This document shows positions 27,384 through 35,599 of a stretch of 64,000 nt of DNA, one piece after another. The stretch spans positions 62,001 to 126,000 of the forward strand of contig JACDDS010000006.1 in NCBI GenBank assembly GCA_013816805.1, given 5' to 3'. The stretch comes from Chitinophagales bacterium. GTDB taxonomy: Bacteria > Bacteroidota > Bacteroidia > Chitinophagales > UBA10324. Made by a program: the position numbers and the translations under genes. The notes under the pieces were generated by a model, which searched no databases, was not told the DNA's origin, and worked only from the letters and a program-made list of their open reading frames with translations. Within the stretch, counting starts at the first letter, position 1, and each line of letters begins with the position of its first letter.

Positions 27384-27958
27384 AATTGATTTTTGCGACT
27401 CAAAATCAGCATAAGTTTAATGAAGTACAGCAAGCTATTGGGAATACTGTAAAACTGGTTTCCCTAAAAGATTTACATTTTTTTGAAGAGCTACCTGAAA
27501 CACATGTTACATTAAAGGAGAATGCCTTTGAAAAAGCGGAATTCATATTTAAAAGATTTATGGCCGATTGTTTCTCGGAGGATACTGGTTTGGAAGTGGA
27601 AGCTTTGAATAATGAACCTGGTGTTTTCTCCGCCCGCTACGCTGGTGAGAAAAAAAAATCAGAAGACAATATACAATTGCTATTAAGGAAGATGCACGGA
27701 ATGCAAAACCGGAATGCAAGGTTCAGAACTGTGATATGTCTTATTAAAGAAAGTCAAAAACATTTTTTCGAAGGGATTATAAACGGAAGAATTATAGAAG
27801 CTAATCAGGGTAATTCCGGATTTGGATATGATCCGGTTTTTATTCCTGAAGGAATGAATATGACATTTGCAGAAATGTCACTTGCAGAAAAGAATGCATT
27901 AAGCCACAGGGCAAAGGCAATTTCAGCTATGAAACATTTTTTAAAACTGAATGGTTAA
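27380..27958 (+). CDS. rdgB: Non-canonical purine NTP pyrophosphatase (ITPase/XTPase)
   Basis: RdgB removes ITP, dITP and XTP from the nucleotide pool. The 192-residue protein shows the family motifs IFATQNQHKFNEV (5-17), SEDTGLEVEALNNEPGVFSARYAG with the metal-binding acidic residues, NSGFGYDPVFIPEG and ALSHRAKAI. The start is GTG at 27380, overlapping the TGA of the upstream gene by four bases, which supports the choice since no ATG is available. The length is normal. Confidence 0.95.
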   Translation: MKLIFATQNQHKFNEVQQAIGNTVKLVSLKDLHFFEELPETHVTLKENAFEKAEFIFKRFMADCFSEDTGLEVEALNNEPGVFSARYAGEKKKSEDNIQLLLRKMHGMQNRNARFRTVICLIKESQKHFFEGIINGRIIEANQGNSGFGYDPVFIPEGMNMTFAEMSLAEKNALSHRAKAISAMKHFLKLNG

Positions 27959-28053
27959 GTCTATTCATACAAATAAGAATTACTTGATATCAATAATAAC
28001 ATTTTTCCCAAATGCAACTTTTCTTTATACTTTTAAGTCATTAAACTATCCCG

Positions 28054-28629
28054 ATGAAACTTTGGGGAAAAGATAAAATTCTGGAAGACACATTAGTCAG
28101 TGGTTGCATCAAGGGCGATCGACGGATGCAGGAGGAATTTTATAGAGCTTTTGCTCCAAAAATGTTTACAATCTGCCTTCGGTACGCCAATGATTATCAT
28201 CAGGCTGAAGATATGTTGCAGGAAGGGTTTATAAGGGCTTTCGGGAACCTTCAAAAGTTTAGAGGTGACGGGTCATTTGAGGGTTGGATGAAAAGGATTT
28301 TTATTAATACTGCAATTGAAGGATATCGCAAAAATGTAGTAACAGGACATATGATGGAAGTAGAGGATATGAAAAATGATTTGGTGCAGCAAGATGACTT
28401 TCATCATTTATCTGCGGCGGATTTATTAAAAATGATCCACTATCTCTCGCCCGGATACAGAACTGTGTTTAACCTTTACGCAATAGAGGGATTTACCCAT
28501 CAGGAAATCGCTGACATGCTTGGAATAAATGTAGGTACTTCTAAATCGCAGCTGGCAAGGGCCCGGTACCTGTTGCAAAAAATGGTATTAAATTCTCAAA
28601 AAATTAATAAATATGCCGCTATCCTCTGA
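28054..28629 (+). CDS. ECF-type RNA polymerase sigma factor
   Basis: This 191-residue sigma-70 family factor has region 2 (EEFYRAFAPKMFTICLRY, DYHQAEDMLQEGFIRAF, FEGWMKRIFINTAIEGYRK) and region 4 (SPGYRTVFNLYAIEGFTHQE with the helix-turn-helix IADMLGINVGTSKSQLARAR). It is of the extracytoplasmic function type. The next gene overlaps its end by 17 bases and starts with an anti-sigma-like cytoplasmic part, so the two form a sigma/regulator pair. Target promoters unknown. Confidence 0.93.
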   Translation: MKLWGKDKILEDTLVSGCIKGDRRMQEEFYRAFAPKMFTICLRYANDYHQAEDMLQEGFIRAFGNLQKFRGDGSFEGWMKRIFINTAIEGYRKNVVTGHMMEVEDMKNDLVQQDDFHHLSAADLLKMIHYLSPGYRTVFNLYAIEGFTHQEIADMLGINVGTSKSQLARARYLLQKMVLNSQKINKYAAIL

Positions 28630-29935
28630 TAGACATATTATTGATGAAAAATTCAGGGAAGCGCTGGCTGAACACAAGGTTTATCCCGTGGGAAAAATCT
28701 GGACACGCCTTTATTCAAATATTAATGAGCAGAAAAAAAATAAGATCACCATACGTCGCATTGCTTTTGTTGCGGTATTAGTATTCATATCTGCTTCCGG
28801 TGTGTGGACCGCTATAAATGAAAAGGGTAAAACAGTTTCTGTAACCGAGGCCCGGTCTATTCTTTCCATACCCGGAAATAATTCAGAAGACGTAAAAAGT
28901 CTTACTTTAAAAACAGCCCACAATACTATAGGCTCACTTTTAAGTTTATCAAAAAAACAACCCGGCACTTTTAAGAAAGATAAAGATCCCGTAATTTTAT
29001 CAGCAAGCTTATCAGTTGACAAAGCAGTCCCTTCATTAGTGAATTCTTCGACTGTTAGTTCTTTTCCCACCATCGATGTTCCTGGTAGTGTGGGTTCCAG
29101 AAATGAAAATGCCATTTATACTGATGCAACTATTTCAGACATAATGGCAACTCCATTTTTTGATGAGACACAGCAAGTCGCTGTGATGCCTTTCAAAAAT
29201 GTAGCTCTTACTGTTAAAAGGCGACTAAGTGATTTAAGCATATATCGATTTTCATCTGTAGAAAAACCGGTGCATGAAGAACAATGGCAACCAGATCTTA
29301 AGGGTTGGTATGGAGGGTTTGGTGCTGCATTGAATAACACATGGATTCTGGATCACTCAGCTATTCTAAGTAACAATTTTACCTACCGTGCAACTATAGG
29401 TACCGCATATTCAGTAATTGCAGGTTACAATTTTTCAAATAAGTTTGGATTGGCAACTGCCTGGATAATACTCTCCACTCAAGGCCAAAAGTATAAGTAC
29501 CAGAAAATAAATATTCGCACGGTAGGCGATGATCAAAAATCTTTTTCCTTCAAATACATGCAGGTACCGGTAGTAGCAAAATTTAAAGTGCCACACTGGT
29601 CCCACATCAATCAGGCGCCTGTTGTGGTAAATTATTCCATAGGGGTTCAATATGGAAGACTCCTGTCTTCCGACATAAATATGAGCCAAAGCCAAGGTGA
29701 GGATAATATCTTCCGCAAAAATGAATATGCAATTGTAGCAGGAATTGAATATGATTTTATAAGCAAGAGGTCAACATTTTTTAGCCTTGGCGCCCATGCA
29801 TCCTATGGAAGCATTATTTATAATAAGGCTGCCATACCTGATTTAGGATTCGCCCGCCCACATAATATGACTATTGGCTTGCATGCAGCCTACAATTTTT
29901 CTCTGAAGCCAAAGCAGGCGCTTACAGAAAAGTAG
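28613..29935 (+). CDS. Anti-sigma-like membrane protein with C-terminal outer-membrane barrel domain
   Basis: This 440-residue protein overlaps the sigma-factor gene by 17 bases. Residues 1 to about 46 are charged and cytoplasmic, with KFREALAEHKVYPVGKIWTRL resembling an anti-sigma anchor. One membrane helix follows at about 48-67. A long Ser/Thr-rich periplasmic linker (70-230) leads to a C-terminal domain (about 240-440) with alternating aromatic and polar residues (GWYGGFGAALNNTWIL, YSVIAGYNFSNKFGLATAWI, FKYMQVPVVAKFKVP, FSLGAHASYGSIIY) like a PorT-type barrel. The natural reading is a sensor that spans the envelope. I have no proof that the C-terminus enters the outer membrane. Confidence 0.7.
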   Translation: MPLSSDRHIIDEKFREALAEHKVYPVGKIWTRLYSNINEQKKNKITIRRIAFVAVLVFISASGVWTAINEKGKTVSVTEARSILSIPGNNSEDVKSLTLKTAHNTIGSLLSLSKKQPGTFKKDKDPVILSASLSVDKAVPSLVNSSTVSSFPTIDVPGSVGSRNENAIYTDATISDIMATPFFDETQQVAVMPFKNVALTVKRRLSDLSIYRFSSVEKPVHEEQWQPDLKGWYGGFGAALNNTWILDHSAILSNNFTYRATIGTAYSVIAGYNFSNKFGLATAWIILSTQGQKYKYQKINIRTVGDDQKSFSFKYMQVPVVAKFKVPHWSHINQAPVVVNYSIGVQYGRLLSSDINMSQSQGEDNIFRKNEYAIVAGIEYDFISKRSTFFSLGAHASYGSIIYNKAAIPDLGFARPHNMTIGLHAAYNFSLKPKQALTEK

Positions 29936-29975
29936 CAGTCCATTGCATCTCCGCGGTAGCTTAATGGGTTACTGA

Positions 29976-32408
29976 TTAAAAAATTTTAGGAAAGGTCTTT
30001 GGATCCGATTCATTCATGACCTTATAAATTGCTTCAAACACATCCTCGGGATTCGGTTTGCAAAAGTAATCGCCATCAGTAGCATATGCAGGGCGATTTG
30101 CCTGAGCAGTTAAAGTAACCGGAGCTGCATCGAGCCATTGCCATATGTTTTGCTGCTCCATTACCTGCTGGTACATATAGGCACTTGCTCCACCGGGCAC
30201 ATCCTCATCCAGAAATAAAATTCGGTTTGTCTTTTTTACAGACTTACCTATTATATGAGGAATATCAAATGGAAGCAATGTTTGTACATCAATTAGCTCT
30301 ACAGAGATACTGAGATTCTGTAGTTTGGCCATAGCTTCTGTTGCAATGCGACAGCAGGAACCGTAGGTTACAACGGTAATATCATTTCCTTCATGCAGAA
30401 TTTCAGGTACCCCCAGTGGTACTGTGAATTCCCCAATATTAGACGGCAATCTCTCTTTCAGCCTGTATCCATTCAGGCATTCAATAATTAAAGCCGGATC
30501 ATCGCTTTTAAGCATGGTATTATAAAATCCAGCGGCCTGTGTCATGTTACGGGGCACTAATAGATAGATGCCACGAATTGCATTGAGGATCATTCCCATT
30601 GGAGATCCGGAATGCCAGATACCTTCGAGACGATGACCTCTGGTACGGATAATAAGTGGTGCTTTCTGTCCGCCACGGGTCCGCCACAGAAGCGAAGCAA
30701 GGTCATCACTCATTGTCTGCAATGCAAATAACAGATAATCAAGGTATTGAATTTCGGCAATAGGGCGCAACCCCCTCATCGCCATTCCAATTCCTTGTCC
30801 GACAATAGTAGTCTCCCGAATTCCTGTGTCAAAAATCCTTTCAATACCATATTTTAACTGTAACCCGGAAAATGCCTGGTTCACGTCTCCGATGTATCCA
30901 AGATCTTCACCAAAGGCAAACAGTAACGGTTCTCTTGCAAATGCTGCATCAAAGCAGTGATTTAAAACTTCAAATCCATTAATCAATAGGGGCTCCCTAT
31001 CATAAACAGGCTTTATTTCTGTAATATTTAACGCAGATTTAGCAGACTGACTATAGAGGTGCGAGGTATAAACCTGATGGTTGGTGTCGAGGTATTGTTG
31101 GCTCCAGGATATTAATTTATCATACACCTGATTTTTATTATTTCTTAATGCGATCAGCGAATTTTTTGCAGCAACCAGCAAATCTTTTTTTACAGGATCC
31201 ATTATATCCAGCAGATTTTTTTTGATGGTCGCTACTTCCTCCGAATGTGAACTTAGGTTGCCTGCCTCATCAAGCAACATCACCAGCTCCGCAATATTTT
31301 GTTTGATTGGCGAATTAAACTGATCCCAGGCTGCTTTCCGCTCCTGCTGTACGTATTCTTTGGCATCCCTTTCAAGATCATTTAATTCCTCATCCGTAGC
31401 GATTGCAAATTTGAGCATCCACTCACGCATCTTTTTGTTACAATCAAATTCCTTTTCCCATTCCAATCGTTCCTTGCTTTTATATCGTTCATGGGAGCCG
31501 GAAGTAGAGTGGCCTTGTGGCTGTGTAAGTTCTTTAATATGAAATAAAGCCGGAATTTGTGTTTTGCGCACCTTTGCTATACCCCTTTCATAGGTTTCCA
31601 TAAGGGCGGGGTAATCCCAGCCATTGACAATATAAACATCAATACCGTTTCCGTTCTCATCCGTTTGAAATCCTGTAACAATTTCAGAGATACTTTGCTT
31701 GGTAGTCTGGTAGCTAATTGGAACAGAAATGCCATAGCCATCATCCCATACCGAAATGGCAAGTGGTATTTTCAGAACACCTGCAGCATTAAATGTTTCC
31801 CAAAAAAGACCTTCCGAGGTGGAAGCATCACCAATGGTAGTAAAGACCACTTCATTTCCATTGTTTGAAAATTGGCTGTAAGGCTTGAGCCATTCGCATT
31901 CGCGGAATTTTTTTGATGCAAGGGCAAGGCCTAATGCCCGGGGCATTTGAGATGCAGTAGGAGAGGTGTCAGCCGAAGAATTCTTATATTCCATTAAATT
32001 TTTCCATTCTCCCTTTTCATCAAGCATTCGCGTAACATAATGTCCATTCATGGATCTGCCTCCGCTCATAGGCTCGTGCTCCAGATTGGTATCTGCATAT
32101 AATTGAGAAAAAAATTGGCGGATGGTGCACATTTCAGCAGCAAAAGCAAATGTCTGATCCCGATAATAGCCAGAGCGAAAATCTCCCTTTTGAAAGGTTT
32201 TGGCAAGAGCAATTTGTGCTACTTCTTTCCCATCCCCAAAAATGCCAAATTTTGCTTTACCGCGTAGCACTTCTTTTCTTCCGATCAAACTCGCTTCACG
32301 GCTCATGACTGCAAGTTTGTAATCTGTAATTACCTGAGCCTTGAACTCATCAAACGTTAATGGACCTTCACCGGCAGAAGAGTCTATTTGCATCTTCGAT
32401 CCCGACAT
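29976..32408 (-). CDS. 2-oxoacid dehydrogenase E1, fused alpha and beta subunits
   Basis: This 810-residue protein is the thiamine-diphosphate E1 of a branched-chain 2-oxoacid (or pyruvate-like) dehydrogenase, with alpha and beta in one chain as is common in Bacteroidota. The alpha part (1 to about 400) has FRSGYYRDQTFAFA and the thiamine motif GDASTSEGLFWETFNAAGVL with the metal-binding DGYGIS. The beta part (about 455-810) has FGEDLGYIGDVNQAFSGL, DTGIRETTIVGQGIGMAMRG and the C-terminal transketolase domain (LLPFDIPHI, FLDEDVPGGASAYMYQQV). It decarboxylates a 2-oxoacid and passes the acyl group to E2. E2 and E3 are not in this window. Confidence 0.92.
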   Translation of the reverse strand: MSGSKMQIDSSAGEGPLTFDEFKAQVITDYKLAVMSREASLIGRKEVLRGKAKFGIFGDGKEVAQIALAKTFQKGDFRSGYYRDQTFAFAAEMCTIRQFFSQLYADTNLEHEPMSGGRSMNGHYVTRMLDEKGEWKNLMEYKNSSADTSPTASQMPRALGLALASKKFRECEWLKPYSQFSNNGNEVVFTTIGDASTSEGLFWETFNAAGVLKIPLAISVWDDGYGISVPISYQTTKQSISEIVTGFQTDENGNGIDVYIVNGWDYPALMETYERGIAKVRKTQIPALFHIKELTQPQGHSTSGSHERYKSKERLEWEKEFDCNKKMREWMLKFAIATDEELNDLERDAKEYVQQERKAAWDQFNSPIKQNIAELVMLLDEAGNLSSHSEEVATIKKNLLDIMDPVKKDLLVAAKNSLIALRNNKNQVYDKLISWSQQYLDTNHQVYTSHLYSQSAKSALNITEIKPVYDREPLLINGFEVLNHCFDAAFAREPLLFAFGEDLGYIGDVNQAFSGLQLKYGIERIFDTGIRETTIVGQGIGMAMRGLRPIAEIQYLDYLLFALQTMSDDLASLLWRTRGGQKAPLIIRTRGHRLEGIWHSGSPMGMILNAIRGIYLLVPRNMTQAAGFYNTMLKSDDPALIIECLNGYRLKERLPSNIGEFTVPLGVPEILHEGNDITVVTYGSCCRIATEAMAKLQNLSISVELIDVQTLLPFDIPHIIGKSVKKTNRILFLDEDVPGGASAYMYQQVMEQQNIWQWLDAAPVTLTAQANRPAYATDGDYFCKPNPEDVFEAIYKVMNESDPKTFPKIF

Positions 32409-32421
32409 ATTTTATTTTTTT

Positions 32422-32429
32422 CAAAAATA
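32422..32429 (-). promoter_or_regulatory. -7 promoter element of the 2-oxoacid dehydrogenase gene
   Basis: On the minus strand this reads TATTTTTG, a perfect TAnnTTTG ending 13 bases before the ATG at 32408. No clear -33 TTG. Confidence 0.45.
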
Positions 32430-32586
32430 GTAAAACTGCTTTGGAACTTAACTGTTCTTCTTAATTGGAAAGGGTACAATTGGTTGATGAAAGCAATATA
32501 TACTCCTGGAATATGGTATTTGTAATTGGTACTTCTTTTGAATAATGATATTGTTTTAATAGCTTTAACAAATAACTAAACCGACC

Positions 32587-33021
32587 ATGAAAAAATATTT
32601 GATTTTTATTTTTCTTCTACCTGCATTAGCGTTTGCGCAAACTCAGACTGCTGAACCTGCCAAACAGGCAGATGCCAACGCTCCCGTTTTCAAATTTAAT
32701 GAGGAAACCTTTGACTTCGGAAGTTTACCCCAGGGCACCCCTGTAACACACATTTTTACCTATACCAACACGGGTAAGTCCCCGCTCATCCTTAGCCAGG
32801 CAACTGCTTCGTGCGGCTGTACTACACCCTCATGGACGAAAGAACCGGTAGCACCCGGAAAGACGGGAACTGTTTCAGTGACTTTTAATGCGGCAAAGGA
32901 TGGCACATTTATGAAAACTGTTACTTTATTGTCAAACACTGGAAATGCTAAATACATTTATATCAAAGGAAATGTTATAGCCAAAGCAAACCCTAATGGT
33001 GAAGAGAACCCAAAACAATAA
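32587..33021 (+). CDS. DUF1573 secreted protein (first copy)
   Basis: This 144-residue protein has a signal peptide (MKKYLIFIFLLPALAFAQ, cleavage after the AFA of FAQTQ) and one DUF1573 domain (about 35-135), an immunoglobulin-like fold of the ASPM-SPD-2-Hydin type: FNEETFDFGSLPQGTPVTHIF, then NTGKSPLILSQATASCGCTTP with the paired cysteines, and the end VSVTFNAAKDGTFMKTVTLLSN. Such proteins are exported and abundant in Bacteroidota, function unknown. A second gene of the same kind follows after 106 bases. Confidence 0.88.
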   Translation: MKKYLIFIFLLPALAFAQTQTAEPAKQADANAPVFKFNEETFDFGSLPQGTPVTHIFTYTNTGKSPLILSQATASCGCTTPSWTKEPVAPGKTGTVSVTFNAAKDGTFMKTVTLLSNTGNAKYIYIKGNVIAKANPNGEENPKQ

Positions 33022-33127
33022 TTAAATGTTTAATTGTTGTTAAAAGCTCTAAAAATTTGTTAAAATGATCAGACGCTTTTCATTATAATCATAAGTAAAT
33101 CTATTTTTAGAAAAAATATAATCAAAC

Positions 33128-33631
33128 ATGAAAAAATTAATATTTTCGATTGCCTTTTTAAGTCTTATTGCCTTAAAAAGTTTTTCCCAAACTGCTACAA
33201 CACCGGCAGCTAATACAGTCCCTGGCAATGCACCCAGCGCAACACCGGCGGACAACCCTAATGCAGGTGATTTCTCATTTAAAGAAGAAACTTTTGATTT
33301 TGGGAATATTGGAAAAGGAACTCCGGTAACCCACGAGTTTACCTTTAACAATACAGGAAAGGAACCCATTGTAATCAGTAATGTACAGGCTTCATGCGGT
33401 TGCACTACTCCTAAATGGCCTAAAGAGCCTATTCTTCCAGGGAAAACTTCTACAATACAGGTACAATATAATGCGGCTCACCCGGGTGGATTCAATAAAT
33501 CAGTAACCATTACTTCCAATGCCAAGAGCGCAAGCAAGGTTCTTTATATCAAAGGTGTAGTTCAGGATCAGACAGAACAAACCACACCCGACAAACCACC
33601 TAATATACTCAGCACGCCTAACAATAATTAA
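33128..33631 (+). CDS. DUF1573 secreted protein (second copy)
   Basis: This 167-residue paralogue of the preceding protein has a signal peptide (MKKLIFSIAFLSLIALKSFSQ), a Thr/Pro/Ala-rich spacer (22-50), and a DUF1573 domain (about 55-150) with FKEETFDFGNIGKGTPVTHEF and the SCGCTTPKWP pair. A low-complexity tail rich in Pro, Thr and Asn ends the protein. The two genes are clearly a tandem duplication, and this copy is followed by a strong terminator. Role unknown. Confidence 0.88.
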   Translation: MKKLIFSIAFLSLIALKSFSQTATTPAANTVPGNAPSATPADNPNAGDFSFKEETFDFGNIGKGTPVTHEFTFNNTGKEPIVISNVQASCGCTTPKWPKEPILPGKTSTIQVQYNAAHPGGFNKSVTITSNAKSASKVLYIKGVVQDQTEQTTPDKPPNILSTPNNN

Positions 33632-33647
33632 TATTTTATTTTTTTTC

Positions 33648-33681
33648 GAAAGCTCTGGGGAACCCGGAGCTTTCTTTTTTT
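33648..33681 (+). terminator. Rho-independent terminator after the DUF1573 pair
   Basis: A GC-containing hairpin (GAAAGCTCTGGG at 33648-33659, short loop, CCCGGAGCTTTC at 33663-33674, one T-G pair) is followed by seven T residues. A textbook terminator. Confidence 0.88.
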
Positions 33682-33764
33682 ATACAAGTAAAAGAAAAAG
33701 AGAATTAGCCTTCTCAAAATGGTAAATAATTATTCTTAAAAGAACGCTTTTAAGGCCTAACTCC

Positions 33765-33795
33765 TTTGCCGGTAGTGAAAAAAATTTTACGTTTG
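33765..33795 (+). promoter_or_regulatory. Complete Bacteroidota promoter of the aspartate aminotransferase-like gene
   Basis: TTTG at 33765-33768, then 19 bases, then TACGTTTG at 33788-33795, both elements perfect. The expected start of transcription is at about 33799-33802, on top of the GTG codon at 33800. Confidence 0.75.
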
Positions 33796-33799
33796 TGTT

Positions 33800-35020
33800 G
33801 TGCCATATATCTCGCAAAAGGGGCGCATCATGCCTGCCTCTCCTATACGCCGTCTAGTACCTTATGCTGAAAAGGCAAAGCAGCAAGGCAAGAAAGTTTA
33901 TCATCTCAATATAGGCCAGCCAGATATTGAAACGCCTCCCGAAGTATTCAACGCAATACATAACATTGATTTTAAAGTTTTGGAATATAGCCATAGTGCA
34001 GGTATTGAAAGCTATCGTATTAAACTTGCCGCCTCTTACAAAAAATACAATATTGATCTGTCTATGCATGATGTGCTCATTACTACTGGCGGGTCAGAAG
34101 CAATTACATTCGGATTAATGGCAACTCTGGATGAGGGCGATGAAATAATTATTCCGGAACCATTATATGCCAACTATAATGGTTTTGCCTGTGCAACAGG
34201 CGCAGTTATAAAACCAATTACTTCCTACATTGAAAATGGTTTTGCATTACCTTCTATATCAGAATTCGAAAAGTTAATAACGCCTAAAACCAAAGCCATC
34301 CTCATTTGCAATCCTAATAATCCTACGGGATATTTGTATTCCAAAGAGGAGCTTGAACATTTAAAGGATATTGTATTAGTACATGATCTTTTTTTATTTG
34401 CCGATGAAGTGTATCGTGATTTTTGCTATGACGGTAAAAAACATTTTTCTGTACTGAATATTCCGGGTATTGAGGAACATGTAATTGTTATTGATTCTGT
34501 TTCAAAGCGGTTCAGCATGTGTGGAGCGCGCGTAGGTTGTTTAATTACGAGAAATAAAAAAGTAAACGAAACGGTATTAAAGTTTGCACAGGCCAGATTG
34601 AGCCCTCCCACCTTTGGACAAATTGCGGCTGAAGCTGCTCTTCAGGTAAAAGAAGAATATTTCAACGGCGTGATGGCAGAATATATTAGTCGCAGAAATA
34701 TGATGGTGGAAAAAATGAATGAAATTCCTGGTGTATTATGTCCAAATCCAGGCGGAGCATTTTATACTATTGCCCGTCTTCCTATAGACAATAGCGATAA
34801 ATTTTGTCAATGGCTTCTTGAATCATTTTCGTATGAAAACCAAACGGTAATGTTAGCTCCTGCGACAGGGTTTTATGCAACAAAAGGCCTGGGGTTAGAT
34901 GAGGTACGTATTGCATATGTGCTGAATAATTACGAAATGGAAAAAGCCTTTGATTGCCTGGCTATGGCGCTCAGAGAATACCCTGGCATTAAGAATAATG
35001 ATGCCGCTGTCAGCATTTAA
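33800..35020 (+). CDS. PLP-dependent aminotransferase, aspartate aminotransferase family
   Basis: This 406-residue fold-type I aminotransferase has the family N-terminus MPASPIRRLVPYAEKAKQQGK (ATG of that Met at 33830), the LNIGQPDIETP segment, CNPNNPTG, DEVYRDF, and the PLP-lysine in DSVSKRFSMCGARVG (about residue 235). I keep the GTG at 33800 because the ISQKGRIMPASP stretch is, as I recall, conserved in homologues; the promoter position would make such a message leaderless. The ATG at 33830 is the alternative. Which amino acid it acts on cannot be told. Confidence 0.88.
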   Translation: MPYISQKGRIMPASPIRRLVPYAEKAKQQGKKVYHLNIGQPDIETPPEVFNAIHNIDFKVLEYSHSAGIESYRIKLAASYKKYNIDLSMHDVLITTGGSEAITFGLMATLDEGDEIIIPEPLYANYNGFACATGAVIKPITSYIENGFALPSISEFEKLITPKTKAILICNPNNPTGYLYSKEELEHLKDIVLVHDLFLFADEVYRDFCYDGKKHFSVLNIPGIEEHVIVIDSVSKRFSMCGARVGCLITRNKKVNETVLKFAQARLSPPTFGQIAAEAALQVKEEYFNGVMAEYISRRNMMVEKMNEIPGVLCPNPGGAFYTIARLPIDNSDKFCQWLLESFSYENQTVMLAPATGFYATKGLGLDEVRIAYVLNNYEMEKAFDCLAMALREYPGIKNNDAAVSI

Positions 35021-35058
35021 AAAACAGGAGTATATGCATGAGCAGGTATGTGCTTGAT

Positions 35059-35475
35059 TTAGATTTCCATGCTCCTTATTGCCAACTCGTATCCCTTTAA
35101 GCCGAATCCTGCAATCAGTCCTTTACATTTTCCAGAAAGTAATGATGTATGCCGGAAGGGTTCTCTTGCTGCCGGATTGGAAATATGTATCTCTATAACC
35201 GGAGATTTAATGGAGCTTACCGCATCAGAAATGGCAACGGATGTATGGGTGTATCCCCCGGCATTTAATATAATTCCATCATAAGAAAACCCGCCACGGT
35301 GCAATTCATTAATAATTTCACCCTCTACATTACTTTGAAAATAGTCAATTGCGTGTTCGGAAAGTTTTGCTTTTAATTCTTCCAGGTAATCCTTAAAAGT
35401 TTTACTTCCATAAATTTCCGGCTCCCGGGTCCCTATTAAATTTAAATTTGGGCCATTAATAATTAGAATTTTCAT
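35059..35475 (-). CDS. aroQ: 3-dehydroquinate dehydratase, type II
   Basis: AroQ catalyses the third step of the shikimate pathway. I start at ATG 35475 (MKILIINGPNLNLIGTREPE), giving 138 residues, the normal size; a frame open upstream adds 49 residues unlike the family. The catalytic tyrosine (Y22) lies in EIYGSKTF, the GIILNAGGYTHTSVAI motif holds the asparagine and the THTS residues, and VIEIHISNPAAREPFRHTS holds the histidine and arginine. The start codons of aroQ and the divergent xerD are about 125 bases apart. Confidence 0.95.
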   Translation of the reverse strand: MKILIINGPNLNLIGTREPEIYGSKTFKDYLEELKAKLSEHAIDYFQSNVEGEIINELHRGGFSYDGIILNAGGYTHTSVAISDAVSSIKSPVIEIHISNPAAREPFRHTSLLSGKCKGLIAGFGLKGYELAIRSMEI

Positions 35476-35599
35476 TGTATAAAGCAATTGGACATTTCTA
35501 AAAAGCAAGTTAATAAAAAGCCCATTTAGTAATGGTATAGATTGTTGCCGATTACCGTATTTCATGGAATCATTTGTAATAAGATGTAAGTATAGATAT

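Noticed and set aside
26975-27433. A 152-codon minus-strand frame opposite the gene at 26718 and the start of rdgB
   Set aside because: The plus-strand reading is coupled to rdgB by a GTGA overlap, which supports that strand; the opposite frame shows no motif.
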